From assembly GCF_005517195.1 (NCBI RefSeq), contig NZ_CP040244.1, forward strand, positions 2,188,001-2,252,000: a stretch of 64,000 nucleotides of DNA. The letters run 5' to 3'. Shown piece after piece: positions 63,332-64,000 of the stretch (position 1 is its first letter; the number at the start of each line of letters is the position of its first letter). A model generated the notes under the pieces. The model made no database searches and was not told the DNA's origin. It saw only the letters and a program-made list of their open reading frames with translations. Made by a program: the position numbers and the translations under genes. The stretch is from Streptomyces vilmorinianum. GTDB taxonomy: Bacteria; Actinomycetota; Actinomycetes; Streptomycetales; Streptomycetaceae.

Positions 63332-64000
63332 ATGGATGTCATGGAACCCCTCGGCGGAGCCGAGTTCGCGCCGAAGCAGACGTATCTGAACACCTCGGCC
63401 TGCGCGTTGCTGCCCCGCCGCACGATCGAGGCGATCACGCTGCTCGCCGAGGAGACCGCGGACGGGCGGCCGGACGGGGCCGGCAGCTTCGACGTCGTCG
63501 CCGAGGCACGCGCCACCTACGCCCGGCTCATGGACGTCCACGCGGACCGGGTCGCCGTCGGCAGCTCGGTCTCCGTCCATGTCGGAATGATCGCGCAGTC
63601 GATGCCGGCGGGCGCCGAAGTCCTGTTCCCCGAGGGGGACTTCAGCTCCGTCATCACGCCGTTCACCGTCCGCGGCGACCTCAAGACGCGCTTCGTCCCG
63701 CTGGAGCGGCTCGCGGAGTCCATCAGCCCCGAGACCGCGCTCGTCGCCTTCTCCTCCGTACAGTCCGCGGACGGCCGGACAGCCGACTTCGCGGCGGTAC
63801 GGGCCGCGGCGGCCGCCCACGGGGCCCGTACGCTCCTCGACGCCACGCAGTCGGCGGGCTGGCTGCCGCTGCGGGCCGGGGAGTGGGACTACACGGTGGC
63901 CGGCGGCTACAAGTTCCTGCTCTGCCCGCGCGGGGCGTCCTTCCTCACCGTCACGCAGGAGGCGCAGGACTCACTGGTCCCGATCCACGCGGGCTGGGTG
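63332..64000 (+). CDS. Class V aminotransferase, N-terminal part (runs past the window end)
   Basis: 223 codons, open to the last base. PLP fold type [14 protein letters not shown] at the start, [10 protein letters not shown] in the cofactor loop, [11 protein letters not shown] with the PLP Asp, and [13 protein letters not shown] carrying the Schiff-base Lys. Relatives include cysteine desulfurases and kynureninase-type enzymes; no reaction can be assigned. ATG 63332 (MDVMEPLGG) fits the -10 box; ATG 63341 is also possible. Confidence 0.88.
   Translation, partial: MDVMEPLGGAEFAPKQTYLNTSACALLPRRTIEAITLLAEETADGRPDGAGSFDVVAEARATYARLMDVHADRVAVGSSVSVHVGMIAQSMPAGAEVLFPEGDFSSVITPFTVRGDLKTRFVPLERLAESISPETALVAFSSVQSADGRTADFAAVRAAAAAHGARTLLDATQSAGWLPLRAGEWDYTVAGGYKFLLCPRGASFLTVTQEAQDSLVPIHAGWV

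Overview
The window is high-GC, GTG-rich actinobacterial chromosome. Its gene content and order (gap-pgk-tpiA-secG; pgi ... zwf-tal-tkt-ctaB; sufR-sufBDCSU; dapD/dapA) match the conserved core arm of a Streptomyces chromosome. The species cannot be named from the sequence. There is no rRNA, no true tRNA gene, no CRISPR array, no IS element and no secondary-metabolite cluster.

Layout. 1-4.4 kb: end of a carboxypeptidase-like gene, then glycolysis (gap, pgk, tpiA), secG and an RbpA-family RNA polymerase-binding protein. 4.5-9.6 kb: MFS exporter, pgi and two PH-domain membrane proteins. 9.6-16.2 kb (minus strand): the pentose phosphate block devB, opcA, zwf, tal, tkt, mostly translationally coupled. 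16.5-20.2 kb: haem O synthase (ctaB) and haem A synthase (ctaA) flanking a small hypothetical gene and a degenerate amidohydrolase. 20.2-22.2 kb: a two-gene ABC exporter whose junction carries a 92-bp tandem duplication. 22.3-28.9 kb: sufR and the SUF iron-sulfur operon behind an iron-box-like palindrome. 29-34.2 kb: VOC protein, membrane protein, SMR pump with its TetR regulator, dapD, small secreted peptide, dapA, GNAT. 34.2-40.4 kb: a probable SoxR-regulated monooxygenase, a secreted nuclease with a PHO-box-like promoter, an acidic hypothetical protein, an SDR fragment and a Tat-exported PhoX-type protein.

40.5-42.5 kb is the most striking locus: a Ro60 (TROVE/vWA) protein gene preceded by three tandem structured RNAs. 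Two of these contain a circularly permuted tRNA-like module (T-arm, closed acceptor stem, D-arm) as in bacterial Y RNAs (YrlA); the one between them is a Y-like hairpin without the tRNA mimic.

42.5-49.7 kb: tandem TerD-domain protein, AraC regulator, uronate catabolism (udh diverging from kdgD plus a glycosidase-like gene) and an MFS exporter. 49.8-57.5 kb: purine permease, small membrane protein, GNAT, PBP, a membrane protein/histidine kinase/response regulator operon, cupin. 57.5-64 kb: IclR regulator diverging from an aldehyde dehydrogenase that probably completes the uronate pathway, a quinone-oxidoreductase/AraC divergent pair, GNAT, a FrnE-type DsbA protein and the 5' part of a class V aminotransferase that runs off the window.

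Recurring regulatory theme: many genes have a TANNNT -10 box 6-7 nt before the start codon and no Shine-Dalgarno sequence, which suggests leaderless mRNAs. Several divergent promoters carry clear dyad operators.
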